The notes: generated by a model not told the origin, from the letters alone. A stretch of 15,800 bases of DNA from Bacillota bacterium (GCA_016287035.1 JAEEVI010000222.1:1-15800), one strand, 5' to 3'; positions 1 through 7,146 are shown, numbered from the stretch's first letter. A program made the numbers and translations.

Positions 1-1245
1 CTATACGGAGGAGCTGTTCAGATAAGCCTCCTGCTCCGGCGTGAGACTGTCGATCCTCTTTCCGAGGAACGCCAGCTTGCGCTCGGCGACCTCGATGTCG
101 ACCTCGCGGGGAACGTCGATCAGAAGCTCGCTCAGCTTACCCTCGTTCTCGACGAGGTACTTCGCCGAAAGCGCCTGGATGGCGAAGCTCATGTCCATTA
201 TCTCGGCGGGATGTCCGTCGCCGGCCGCCAGATTCACGAGTCTGCCCTCCGCGAGGACGTATATGTGCTTTCCGTTAGGAAGCGTATATCCCATTATGTT
301 GTTCCTCATCTCCTGCGCGTCCTCAGCGATCTCGCGGAGCCTCTTCATGTCGATCTCGACGTCGAAATGGCCCGCGTTGCAGAGCACGGCGCCCTCCTTC
401 ATGCGAAGGAACGCCTCCTCGCCTATAACGCCGCAGCAGCCGGTAACGGTGACGAATATGTCTCCTTCGGCGGCCGCGTCGATCATCGGCATGACCTCGA
501 AGCCGTCCATCACGGCCTCGATCGCCCTTACCGGATCGATCTCGGTGACTATGACCTTGGCGCCCTGACCCTTGGCGCGCATCGATACGCCCTTTCCGCA
601 CCATCCGTAGCCGGCGACGACAACAGTCTTTCCGGCGACGATCAGATTCGTCGTCCTGTTGATGCCGTCCCAGACCGACTGGCCCGTCCCGTAGCGGTTG
701 TCGAACAGATGCTTGCAGTCGGCGTTGTTGACCTTGACCATCGGAAAGCGGAGCTTGCCCTCCCTGGCCATGGCGTTGAGCCGGGAGATGCCTGTAGTCG
801 TCTCCTCGCAGCCTCCGATGACGTAGGGCAGCTCATCCGTGAGCTCCGTGTGGAGCATGTGCACGAGATCTCCTCCGTCGTCTATTATTATGTTGGCGTG
901 GTGCGAGAGAGCCGCTCTGAGATGCGCTTCGTACTCCTCAGGCGTCGCTCCGTGCCAGGCGTAGACGTTCAGTCCCCGCGACGCCAGAGCGGCCGCGACG
1001 TCGTCCTGCGTGGAGAGCGGATTGCTTCCGGTCACGTGCATCACGGCGCCGCCAGCGGCAAGCACCCTGCACAGATAAGCGGTCTTCGCCTCGAGATGCA
1101 CCGAGAGCGCTATAGTCTTGCCCTCGAACGGGCGGGTCTTTTTGAAATCCTCCTCGAGGCTCCTCAAAAGCGGGCAGTTGCGCCTGACCCACTCTATCTT
1201 CCTTTCGCCCGAAGGCGCGAGCGCGATGTCTCTTATTATGCTCAT
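1..1245 (-). CDS. ahcY: Adenosylhomocysteinase (S-adenosylhomocysteine hydrolase), archaeal/Thermotoga-like short form
   Basis: This cytosolic enzyme of the methyl cycle reversibly hydrolyses S-adenosylhomocysteine to adenosine and homocysteine using tightly bound NAD. The frame is complete, 414 aa, ending in TAG at the window edge. Visible signatures are STQDDVAAALA (about 78-88), EETTTG (147-152), NNADCKHLFDNRYGTGQS (173-190, with the expected substrate-site Lys178 and Asp182), the NAD-binding glycine motif AGYGWCGKG (211-219) and NAGHFD (290-295). The protein ends in a LTPEQEAYL-type tail and lacks the KPDHYRY-type C-terminus of classical bacterial and eukaryotic enzymes, which matches the shorter archaeal/Thermotoga group. 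The start is ATG with AAAGGAG about 6 nt upstream. It is the last visible gene of a minus-strand run, 29 nt after pcrA. An archaeal relative has been described as acting on S-inosylhomocysteine, so the exact substrate is less certain than the family. Confidence 0.95.
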   Translation of the reverse strand: MSIIRDIALAPSGERKIEWVRRNCPLLRSLEEDFKKTRPFEGKTIALSVHLEAKTAYLCRVLAAGGAVMHVTGSNPLSTQDDVAAALASRGLNVYAWHGATPEEYEAHLRAALSHHANIIIDDGGDLVHMLHTELTDELPYVIGGCEETTTGISRLNAMAREGKLRFPMVKVNNADCKHLFDNRYGTGQSVWDGINRTTNLIVAGKTVVVAGYGWCGKGVSMRAKGQGAKVIVTEIDPVRAIEAVMDGFEVMPMIDAAAEGDIFVTVTGCCGVIGEEAFLRMKEGAVLCNAGHFDVEIDMKRLREIAEDAQEMRNNIMGYTLPNGKHIYVLAEGRLVNLAAGDGHPAEIMDMSFAIQALSAKYLVENEGKLSELLIDVPREVDIEVAERKLAFLGKRIDSLTPEQEAYLNSSSV

Positions 1246-1274
1246 GGTCTCTCCTTTTATCCGCTGCTCCGGTC

Positions 1275-3512
1275 TCAGTTTCCGTCGACCAGCTTAAGAG
1301 GCGCAAGATCCAGCGCCATCTTCTTCGTTCCGTGATCGTCGAATATGACGGTGATAACGTTGCCTTTTATCTCGATGACCGTTCCGCGTCCGAACTTCGG
1401 ATGCTCGACCGCGGCCCCGGGCGCCACCGACTTTCCGGCCAGCGTCTCCCTCGCCGCGGAGCGCTTTACCTGCTGCATCGCCTTTATCGGCGAAGTGAAC
1501 GACGGTTCGCTGAACGGCGCGTCCTTTTTATACGTGTTGAAAGACGTCCCGAGCCCCTTCTTGTCGTAGACCGCGTCGCCCTTCAGATATTTCCTGTCGA
1601 TCTCCTTGAGGAACATGGATTCCATCGTGTAATCCGTCTTTCCGTAGAGCGTGCGCTGCTCGGCGCTCGTCATGAAGAGAAGCTGTTTCGCGCGCGTCAT
1701 GCCGACGTAGCACAGCCGCCGCTCCTCCTCCACGCCGTCCTGCCTGTCGAGGCTCCGGTAGCTGGGGAAAAGCCCCGTCTCCATGCCGGGCATGAAGACC
1801 ACGGGGAACTCCAGGCCCTTGGCCGAGTGCAGCGTCATCAGCACAGCCGCGTCCTGGTCGGGATCGTGGTTGTCGACGTCCGATATCAGCGCGAGAGACT
1901 CCATAAAGACGTCGAGCGTGAGGTCCTCGCCGGCGGCGTCGGCCTCCTTCTGCTTTTCGAGTATAACGGACTTGAACTCCATGAGGTTCTCTATCCTCGC
2001 GTCGGCCTCGACCGTATGCGCGTCTTCCAGCGCCTGCAGATACCCGCTGCGCTCCAGCAGCGTGTCGTATATCTCCTCGACGCTCATCCTGTCCTTTTCC
2101 AGAGCGAGCGAGGAGAACATCGCTATGAGCTGCTTTACGGCCTCGTTCGCCTTCGCGCTCAGCCCGGCGCGCAGATCCGCGTCGCCGGCGGCCTCGAGCA
2201 TGCTAACGTTCCGCGTCGCCGCGAGCGCCCTGACGGAATCCTCGCTCTTTTTGCCGATGCCGCGCTTGGGCTCGTTCAGGATGCGCAGAAAAGCGACGTC
2301 GTCCCTGGGGTTCACGACGAGCCGCATGTAAGCGAGCATGTCCTTTATCTCCTTGCGGTCGTAGTATCTGAGGCCCGAAAGGACCTGATAAGGGATGCCC
2401 TTCGCGGAGAAAGCGTCCTCGAACCGGCGCGACTGAACGTTGGTCCTGTACAGCACCGCGAAATCCGAATAGCGCAGCGACGGATCCTTCTTCATGAGCA
2501 GCGATATCTTCGCGGCCGTATATCTGGCCTCCTCCATGTCGTCGCACGCCCTGTAGTATTCGATCTTCTCTCCGGCCGCGGCCTGCGTCCAGAGCTTCTT
2601 GTCCTTGCGCCCGCGGTTGTTCGATATGACGCAGTGCGCCGCGTCGATGATATTCGACGTCGACCTGTAGTTCTGCTCGAGCTTTATGACCTTCGCGCCC
2701 GGGAAGTCCTTCTCGAACTCGAGTATGTTGCGCAGGTCCGCACCTCTCCACTGGTATATGCACTGGTCGTCGTCACCGACGACGCATATGTTGCCGTGCT
2801 TTTCCGCCAGAAGGCGCACCAGCCTGTACTGGAGCATGTTCGTGTCCTGATACTCGTCGACCATGACGTAGCGGAACTTGTCCCTGTAGCGCTCCAGGAC
2901 GTCGGGCCATCCCTCGAACAGGCGCACCGCGTTCAGGATCAGATCGTCGAAGTCCATCGCGTTGTTCTTCTTGAGGGCGATCTCGTAGCTCTCGTAGATC
3001 CTTATGATGTCCTTGTAGCGCTCCACTCCCGCGAACTCCGAACGCATGTCGGCGCTTCCGAGCGCCTTCTCTTTCGCGGCGGAGATCTCCCCGAGGACGT
3101 ATCCGGGGGAATTCCGCTTCTCGTCGAGCCCGAGTTCTTTTACGATGGTCTTTACGAGAGCCTTCTGGTCTACGGGGTCGTAAACGACAAAGCTCGACGT
3201 ATAGCCGAGCTTTTCCGCGTCGCTTCTGAGGATCCGCAGACACGCCGAGTGGAACGTCTGTATCCACATGCCCCTTACGTCGCCGACGAGCTGGATGACG
3301 CGGTCGCGCATCTCGCCCGCAGCTTTGTTCGTAAACGTGACGGCAAGTATGGAGTACGGGCTTATGCCCTTCTCTTTTATCATGTACGCGATGCGGTGCG
3401 TCATGGTGCCTGTCTTGCCGGAGCCTGCTCCCGCGAGTATCAGGAGCGGGCCCTCGACGGACGAGGCGGCCTTGCGCTGCATCGGATTGAGTGTTGAAAG
3501 GATATCCGGCAT
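1275..3512 (-). CDS. pcrA: ATP-dependent DNA helicase PcrA/UvrD (superfamily 1A)
   Basis: This is a 3'-5' DNA helicase used in nucleotide excision repair, plasmid replication and removal of RecA or RNA polymerase from DNA. At 745 aa it has the usual PcrA length. Motifs occur in order: Q-motif LNPMQ (8-12), Walker A AGAGSGKT (27-34), motif Ia TFTNKAAGEM (59-68), motif II VDEYQDTN (218-225), motif III GDDDQCIYQWRGA (246-258), motif IV LEQNYRS (278-284), motif V LHSAKGLEFPVVF and motif VI YVGMTRAKQ. The last 45 or so residues (HPKFGRGTV, then ITVIFDDHG) match the Tudor-like C-terminal domain by which Gram-positive PcrA contacts RNA polymerase, which separates it from Rep and other paralogues. 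The ATG lies 3 nt after the kinase stop in the same frame. No Shine-Dalgarno sits at normal distance, so translation is probably coupled to the upstream gene. All catalytic motifs are intact. Confidence 0.97.
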   Translation of the reverse strand: MPDILSTLNPMQRKAASSVEGPLLILAGAGSGKTGTMTHRIAYMIKEKGISPYSILAVTFTNKAAGEMRDRVIQLVGDVRGMWIQTFHSACLRILRSDAEKLGYTSSFVVYDPVDQKALVKTIVKELGLDEKRNSPGYVLGEISAAKEKALGSADMRSEFAGVERYKDIIRIYESYEIALKKNNAMDFDDLILNAVRLFEGWPDVLERYRDKFRYVMVDEYQDTNMLQYRLVRLLAEKHGNICVVGDDDQCIYQWRGADLRNILEFEKDFPGAKVIKLEQNYRSTSNIIDAAHCVISNNRGRKDKKLWTQAAAGEKIEYYRACDDMEEARYTAAKISLLMKKDPSLRYSDFAVLYRTNVQSRRFEDAFSAKGIPYQVLSGLRYYDRKEIKDMLAYMRLVVNPRDDVAFLRILNEPKRGIGKKSEDSVRALAATRNVSMLEAAGDADLRAGLSAKANEAVKQLIAMFSSLALEKDRMSVEEIYDTLLERSGYLQALEDAHTVEADARIENLMEFKSVILEKQKEADAAGEDLTLDVFMESLALISDVDNHDPDQDAAVLMTLHSAKGLEFPVVFMPGMETGLFPSYRSLDRQDGVEEERRLCYVGMTRAKQLLFMTSAEQRTLYGKTDYTMESMFLKEIDRKYLKGDAVYDKKGLGTSFNTYKKDAPFSEPSFTSPIKAMQQVKRSAARETLAGKSVAPGAAVEHPKFGRGTVIEIKGNVITVIFDDHGTKKMALDLAPLKLVDGN

Positions 3513-3515
3513 AGA

Positions 3516-5057
3516 TTATTTGGTGACGGTGCTTCCTCCTATGAATTCGCGCAGTATCGAATTGCCGGGTATGCAGCTGTCGTCGCGGAGCTCGTCGACG
3601 AGCTTCAGCAGCGATATGAGCCTCTGCGCCTCGGCGTAATACTCGTCGTCGCTTCCGATGGCCTCGAGCAGCGGCATGGCGTGATGGCGCAGCGCCGCCA
3701 GCTCGTAAACGTGCGCCGTGTTGAATACGGCGTCGGCGTTGTTGCTGTACGGGAAGATATTGATATATTCGCCCTGGCGGACCTTAGGCCAGCTCTCCAT
3801 CGTCTTTTTGGCGTCCCAGCCGCGCTTTTCCGCGTCGCGCACTATGCGCCTGAGCTTTCTGACGTCCGTTATGAAGATCCTGTGGTGATCGTCGATCCGC
3901 AGCTGAGTGAGAGGACTGATGTATATCCTGAACTTCTCGCTTTCGGGGATCCTCTCCGTGAGCTTTTCGTTGAGGGCGTGTATGCCCTCTATGACGATCG
4001 GCTGGTTCGGGAGAGGCTTGACGATCCTCTCTCCGAACACCTGCTTGCCCGACTTGAAATCGAACCGCGGCAGATCGACCTCCCTGCCCTCTATGAGGGC
4101 GTTCATCTGCTCGTTGAACAGATCCAGGTCGAGCGCGTCGAGGTTCTCGAAGTTCTGCGTGCCGTCCGGACCGAACGGGATCTTGTCCCTGTCCAGGAAA
4201 TAGTCGTCCGTGCCCAGATAGAGAGGCTTGGTGCCCTCGACCCACAGCTGCGTGCAGAGCCTGTGCGCGAACGTCGTCTTTCCGGAGGAGGAAGGTCCGG
4301 CGATCAGCACGATCCGCTTACCCTCCTTCGTGATGCGCTCGGCGAGGTCCGTTATGTTGTTTTCGTGCAGAGCCTCCGAGAGCTGTATTATCTCGTCTAT
4401 GCTGCCGTCTTCGATAGCCTTGTTGAGATCCGAGATGCGCGATATGCCGGTCTTTTCGGTCCAGCGCTTCTCGAGCGAGAAAGCCTTGTACAGCAGCTTG
4501 TCGTTATAATAGCTGTCGAGACCCGCGGGATGTGTGTCGTCCGGGATGCGGATAACGGCTCCCCTGCGGTAGCTCTTTACGTCGAACGTCTTTATATACG
4601 AAGTGCGCGGAACGACGAAATCGAATTCGTCCGTGATCTCGCTCATCGGAAGATCGGCCTCGCATATCCTGCGCATCTGGCGCTCGATGCGCTCGGATCT
4701 GATGATGCCGATGCGCTGCGAGGTCTTGATGCTGGTGTATATGCCCCTGTTCAGGGGGTTCTCGATAAGTATCTCCGCGTCCGGCATCAGATCCTTGCAG
4801 GCCTTCAGATAGATGGCTATGATGCTGTTCTGATACGCCGTTTTGGCCGAAAAATCACGCATGTCGAGGAATACGACCTCGCAGTCCCCCTCAAGACGCG
4901 TATCGAGGCGCACGACTCTGTTGTCGAGCCTTGCCGCGTAAACCGGATACGCGAGCTGTCCGCGGAATCTGTCAAGCAGATCCTCGATCGTGCAGCCCTG
5001 CTGCGCTTCGGTGATGAGCGCTTCCGCCCTGGGTTCAGTTCTCAACGTGATCTTCAT
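3516..5057 (-). CDS. Nucleoside kinase with N-terminal TGS domain (uridine kinase-like)
   Basis: A two-part protein of 513 aa typical of Clostridia. Residues 1 to about 70 form a TGS-like beta-grasp domain, followed to about 200 by a region resembling the second additional domain of threonyl-tRNA synthetase. The C-terminal half is a phosphoribulokinase/uridine kinase P-loop domain: Walker A GPSSSGKT (254-261), LGTDDYFLDR (281-290, the substrate-side acidic motif), VIEGIHALN (355-363), and the family's characteristic ending ILREFIGGS (501-509). It is expected to phosphorylate a nucleoside, probably a ribonucleoside, with ATP or GTP in the cytosol. The substrate cannot be read from sequence. 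The start is ATG with AAGGAA about 6 nt upstream, overlapping the antiporter stop 9 nt away. It lies in one run with an antiporter, pcrA and ahcY. The last of these releases adenosine, so adenosine is a possible but unproven substrate. Confidence 0.9.
   Translation of the reverse strand: MKITLRTEPRAEALITEAQQGCTIEDLLDRFRGQLAYPVYAARLDNRVVRLDTRLEGDCEVVFLDMRDFSAKTAYQNSIIAIYLKACKDLMPDAEILIENPLNRGIYTSIKTSQRIGIIRSERIERQMRRICEADLPMSEITDEFDFVVPRTSYIKTFDVKSYRRGAVIRIPDDTHPAGLDSYYNDKLLYKAFSLEKRWTEKTGISRISDLNKAIEDGSIDEIIQLSEALHENNITDLAERITKEGKRIVLIAGPSSSGKTTFAHRLCTQLWVEGTKPLYLGTDDYFLDRDKIPFGPDGTQNFENLDALDLDLFNEQMNALIEGREVDLPRFDFKSGKQVFGERIVKPLPNQPIVIEGIHALNEKLTERIPESEKFRIYISPLTQLRIDDHHRIFITDVRKLRRIVRDAEKRGWDAKKTMESWPKVRQGEYINIFPYSNNADAVFNTAHVYELAALRHHAMPLLEAIGSDDEYYAEAQRLISLLKLVDELRDDSCIPGNSILREFIGGSTVTK
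3535..3540 (-). promoter_or_regulatory. AGGAGG inside the end of the kinase gene, 22 nt before the pcrA start
   Basis: A perfect AGGAGG is read on the minus strand inside the codons for the kinase residues IGGS. It lies 22 nt before the pcrA ATG, too far for a standard ribosome binding site, and nothing better lies between. It may help ribosomes stay or re-initiate after the kinase stop, or it may simply be a Gly-Gly codon pair. Confidence 0.3.
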
Positions 5058-5066
5058 TGCTGTTCC

Positions 5067-6599
5067 TTACTGCGCCTGAGCGCTTTTCTTCTGGCTTCCC
5101 TTTATGACCAAGAGGGTCGCTACCATGAGCACTATCGCGATGGCGACGCTCGCGAACGCGCTGCGCACGAAGCCGGCTATGATGTAGCTTACGAAGCTGA
5201 CCGCCGCGACGGTGAGAGCGTACGGGAGCTGCGTGGATACGTGCGTTATGTGATTGCATTCAGCTCCGGCGGACGCCATTATCGTCGTATCGGAGATGGG
5301 CGAGCAGTGGTCGCCGCATACCGCTCCGGCCATGCAGGCGGAGATGGCGATTATCATGAGCGTGTTGTCCATGTTGCCGCCGAACACGAAGACGACGATC
5401 GGGATGAGGATGCCGAAGGTGCCCCAGCTGGTACCGGTCGCGAACGCGAGGCCGCAGCCGATGAGGAAGATTATGGCCGGGAGCAGGTTCATTATCGCTT
5501 CGTTGCTCGCGAAGCCCTCGACGATGCCCGCGACGTATTCCTTCGCGCCGAGGGAGGACGTCATGGAATTGAGCGTCCACGCGAACGTGAGGATGAGGAT
5601 CGCCGGGACCATCGCCTTGAAGCCGTCGGGGATCGCTTCCATGCAGCCCTTGAAGCTTATCGTTCTGGTAGCGATGCAGAAGATCATCGTGATGAGGAGC
5701 GCTACGAGCGAACCGTTGGCAAGTCCAACGGACGCGTCGGAGTTCGCGAAGGCGTTGACGAAGCTCTCGCCCTCGAAGTATCCGCCGGTGTAGATCATGC
5801 CGATGACGCAGCAGACTATGAGAACGATTATCGGGAATATCAGGTGGATTACCTTGCCGTCCCTGAAGGATCCCTTGTTGGGGATCTCGGACGCGCCGGT
5901 CATGGAAGGATCGGGCATCTGGGACGGATCGTAGCTGCTCTTCTCGAGCTCGGCCTTCTTCATGGGGCCGTAATCGAAGTTGGTGACGGAGAGCGTGATC
6001 ATCATCACTATCGTGAGCAGCGCGTAGAAGTTGTAGGGTATCGCCTTGATGAAGAGCGTCAGGCCGTCGGCTCCGTCGACGAAGCCGGTGACCGCCGCGG
6101 CCCACGAGGATATCGGAGCGATTATGCACACGGGAGCGGCTGTCGCGTCGATGAGGTACGCGAGCTTAGCCCTGGAGATGTCGTGCTTGTCCGTGAGAGG
6201 ACGCATTACCGAACCGACCGTGAGGCAGTTGAAATAGTCGTCGATGAAGATGAGGATGCCTATCGCCATGGTGGCGAGCTGAGCGCCGGCCTTGCTCTTG
6301 ACGTGCACGGCGGCCCATCTTCCGAACGCGGCGGAACCGCCCGCCCTGTTCATGATCTGGACCATGGCGCCGAGGATCACGAGGAATATGAGGATGCCCA
6401 CGTTCCAGGAGTCGGCGAGAGATCCTATGAAACCGTCGATGACGACGTGATTCAACGTTCCCACGAGGTTGAATCCGCTGTAAAGAAGGCCTCCCGCCAG
6501 GATACCTATAAAAAGGGAGGAATACACTTCCTTGGTGATGAGCGCGAGCGCTATGGCTATCACCGGCGGCAGAAGTGACCAGATAGTTCCTTCAAACAT
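5067..6599 (-). CDS. NhaC-family Na+/H+ antiporter (ion/organic-substrate exchanger, COG1757)
   Basis: An integral cytoplasmic-membrane transporter of 510 aa with about 11-13 hydrophobic segments spread over the whole length. Family signatures are IDDYFNCLTVGSVMRPLTD (119-137), KLAYLIDATAAPVCIIAPISS (145-165), ATGTSWGTFGILIPI (387-401) and GDHCSPISDTTIMASAGA (429-446), followed by HVSTQLPYAL. These define the NhaC branch of the IT superfamily. Members exchange Na+ for H+, but some move organic ions such as malate and lactate (MleN-like) or amino acids, so the substrate is open. A soluble polar stretch (about 209-250) separates two halves. The start chosen is ATG at 6599, with AAAGGAA 5 nt upstream. 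A longer reading from a TTG at 6629 adds ten residues with no ribosome binding site and is disfavoured. It is first in the minus-strand run to ahcY, behind a well-formed promoter. Confidence 0.92.
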   Translation of the reverse strand: MFEGTIWSLLPPVIAIALALITKEVYSSLFIGILAGGLLYSGFNLVGTLNHVVIDGFIGSLADSWNVGILIFLVILGAMVQIMNRAGGSAAFGRWAAVHVKSKAGAQLATMAIGILIFIDDYFNCLTVGSVMRPLTDKHDISRAKLAYLIDATAAPVCIIAPISSWAAAVTGFVDGADGLTLFIKAIPYNFYALLTIVMMITLSVTNFDYGPMKKAELEKSSYDPSQMPDPSMTGASEIPNKGSFRDGKVIHLIFPIIVLIVCCVIGMIYTGGYFEGESFVNAFANSDASVGLANGSLVALLITMIFCIATRTISFKGCMEAIPDGFKAMVPAILILTFAWTLNSMTSSLGAKEYVAGIVEGFASNEAIMNLLPAIIFLIGCGLAFATGTSWGTFGILIPIVVFVFGGNMDNTLMIIAISACMAGAVCGDHCSPISDTTIMASAGAECNHITHVSTQLPYALTVAAVSFVSYIIAGFVRSAFASVAIAIVLMVATLLVIKGSQKKSAQAQ

Positions 6600-6604
6600 A
6601 ATAA

Positions 6605-6611
6605 TTCCTTT
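6605..6611 (-). promoter_or_regulatory. Ribosome binding site of the NhaC-family gene
   Basis: AAAGGAA on the minus strand lies 5 nt before the ATG at 6599. This spacing fixes the start and argues against the upstream TTG at 6629. Confidence 0.75.
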
Positions 6612-6653
6612 CGCTGCAGAACACTGCAAATAACAATAAAACCAGTACTAATA

Positions 6654-6682
6654 AAAGTATCATCCGGCATTGTTTTTGTCAA
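6654..6682 (-). promoter_or_regulatory. Sigma-A type promoter for the antiporter-kinase-pcrA-ahcY run
   Basis: On the minus strand a perfect -35 TTGACA (6682-6677) is followed after 17 nt by TACTTT (6659-6654). The -10 is preceded by TG and one base (extended -10, TG at 6662-6661). Transcription would begin near 6647, about 48 nt before the antiporter ATG. The -10 is far from consensus, but the perfect -35, the ideal spacer and the TGn element compensate. The -35 lies in one arm of a palindrome shared with the opposite promoter. Confidence 0.7.
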
Positions 6683-6720
6683 TAAAACAGGGGCAAAAGA
6701 GCACCCTGAATTATTGACAA
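6676..6720. promoter_or_regulatory. 45-bp interrupted palindrome covering both divergent -35 boxes; candidate operator
   Basis: TTGTCAATAA (6676-6685) is an exact inverted repeat of TTATTGACAA (6711-6720). Further in, CAGGG (6688-6692) is an exact inverted repeat of CCCTG (6704-6708) about the same centre, 6698. Each 17-nt arm therefore matches at 15 positions around an 11-nt middle. The outer arms contain the -35 boxes of the two divergent promoters, whose -10 boxes are also placed symmetrically. This placement fits a shared operator or an activator site. It lies upstream of both predicted transcription starts, so it is not an mRNA hairpin. No known regulator consensus is recognised. Confidence 0.6.
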
Positions 6721-6742
6721 TATTTTACATCGATGTTATTTT
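6714..6742 (+). promoter_or_regulatory. Sigma-A type promoter for the ydbC-like gene
   Basis: A perfect -35 TTGACA (6714-6719), a 17-nt spacer, and -10 TATTTT (6737-6742) preceded by TG plus one base (6734-6736). Transcription would start near 6749, leaving a leader of about 41 nt to the ATG at 6790. An ATG at 6733 lies inside this promoter, so it cannot be the start codon of the message made here. Confidence 0.78.
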
Positions 6743-6771
6743 ATATGTGCCGGATCGCGGGACGGTCCCAT

Positions 6772-6777
6772 AAGGAG
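6772..6777 (+). promoter_or_regulatory. Ribosome binding site of the ydbC-like gene
   Basis: AAGGAG is 6 nt before an in-frame TTG (6784) and 12 nt before the ATG (6790). A second weak match, AAAGG at 6778-6782, is 7 nt before the ATG. Either codon could initiate. The choice changes the product by only two residues. Confidence 0.7.
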
Positions 6778-6789
6778 AAAGGCTTGGAA

Positions 6790-7146
6790 ATGACAGAACG
6801 GTATCCACAGGAAAACAGAGCGTTCAGCGAGGTGAACGAAAGGCAGCAGGCATACGGTCAGGACGAGTTCAGCTACGAGATAAAGGAACATCTCGGCGTG
6901 CTGTCCACGAGCAATACGGGCTGGACGAAGGAGCTCAACATCATCAGCTTCTGCGGCCGCCCGCCGAGATACGATATAAGAGAGTGGTCGAAGAACCACG
7001 ACAAGATGTCGCGAGGGATCGGATTGAGCGAGCAGGAGGCGTCGATAATATGCGGCCTCCTCAAAAAGCGCGGGCTCGGGGAGAGCGGGGAAGAACGCGC
7101 GGCAGCGCCCGCGGCGGCAGCTGCCGGGGACGATACGCCGTTCTGA
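6790..7146 (+). CDS. ydbC: YdbC/PC4-family single-stranded DNA-binding protein with SSB-like C-terminal tip
   Basis: A 118-aa protein. The core (about residues 25-92) reads FSYEIKEHLGVLS, then GWTKELNIISFCGRPPRYDIREW, then MSRGIGLSEQEA. This is the pattern of the bacterial YdbC family, which has the fold of the eukaryotic coactivator PC4 and binds single-stranded nucleic acid. The role in the cell is poorly known; transcription and DNA repair have both been suggested for PC4 folds. A short polar N-terminus precedes the core. After it comes a charged then Ala-rich linker (EERAAAPAAAAAG) ending in DDTPF, which resembles the protein-docking tip of SSB (DDDIPF). The gene is monocistronic behind its own promoter, divergent from the antiporter run, and its stop lies 2 nt from the end of the convergent addA. 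The start is ATG at 6790 or TTG at 6784. Confidence 0.85.
   Translation: MTERYPQENRAFSEVNERQQAYGQDEFSYEIKEHLGVLSTSNTGWTKELNIISFCGRPPRYDIREWSKNHDKMSRGIGLSEQEASIICGLLKKRGLGESGEERAAAPAAAAAGDDTPF

Noticed and set aside
1246..1274. SAM or SAH riboswitch before ahcY
   Set aside because: Only 29 nt separate pcrA and ahcY, filled largely by a ribosome binding site; there is no room for an aptamer.
3681..6578. 965-codon open frame on the plus strand across the kinase and antiporter genes
   Set aside because: It is antisense to two well-supported genes and runs through both. Its product is an Arg/Asp/Glu/Val/Tyr-heavy sequence without any recognisable motif. Such long antisense frames follow from the GC-rich codon bias and recur opposite pcrA (1332-3497), ahcY (211-1335) and the COG2509 gene (12303-14006).
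6688..6708. CAGGGGC/GCACCCTG stem as an intrinsic terminator
   Set aside because: It lies upstream of both divergent transcription starts and has no T-run after it. It is better explained as part of the symmetric promoter palindrome.
6733..6789. Start of the ydbC-like gene at the ATG at 6733
   Set aside because: That codon lies between the -35 and -10 elements of the promoter and would be upstream of the predicted transcription start; it also has no ribosome binding site.
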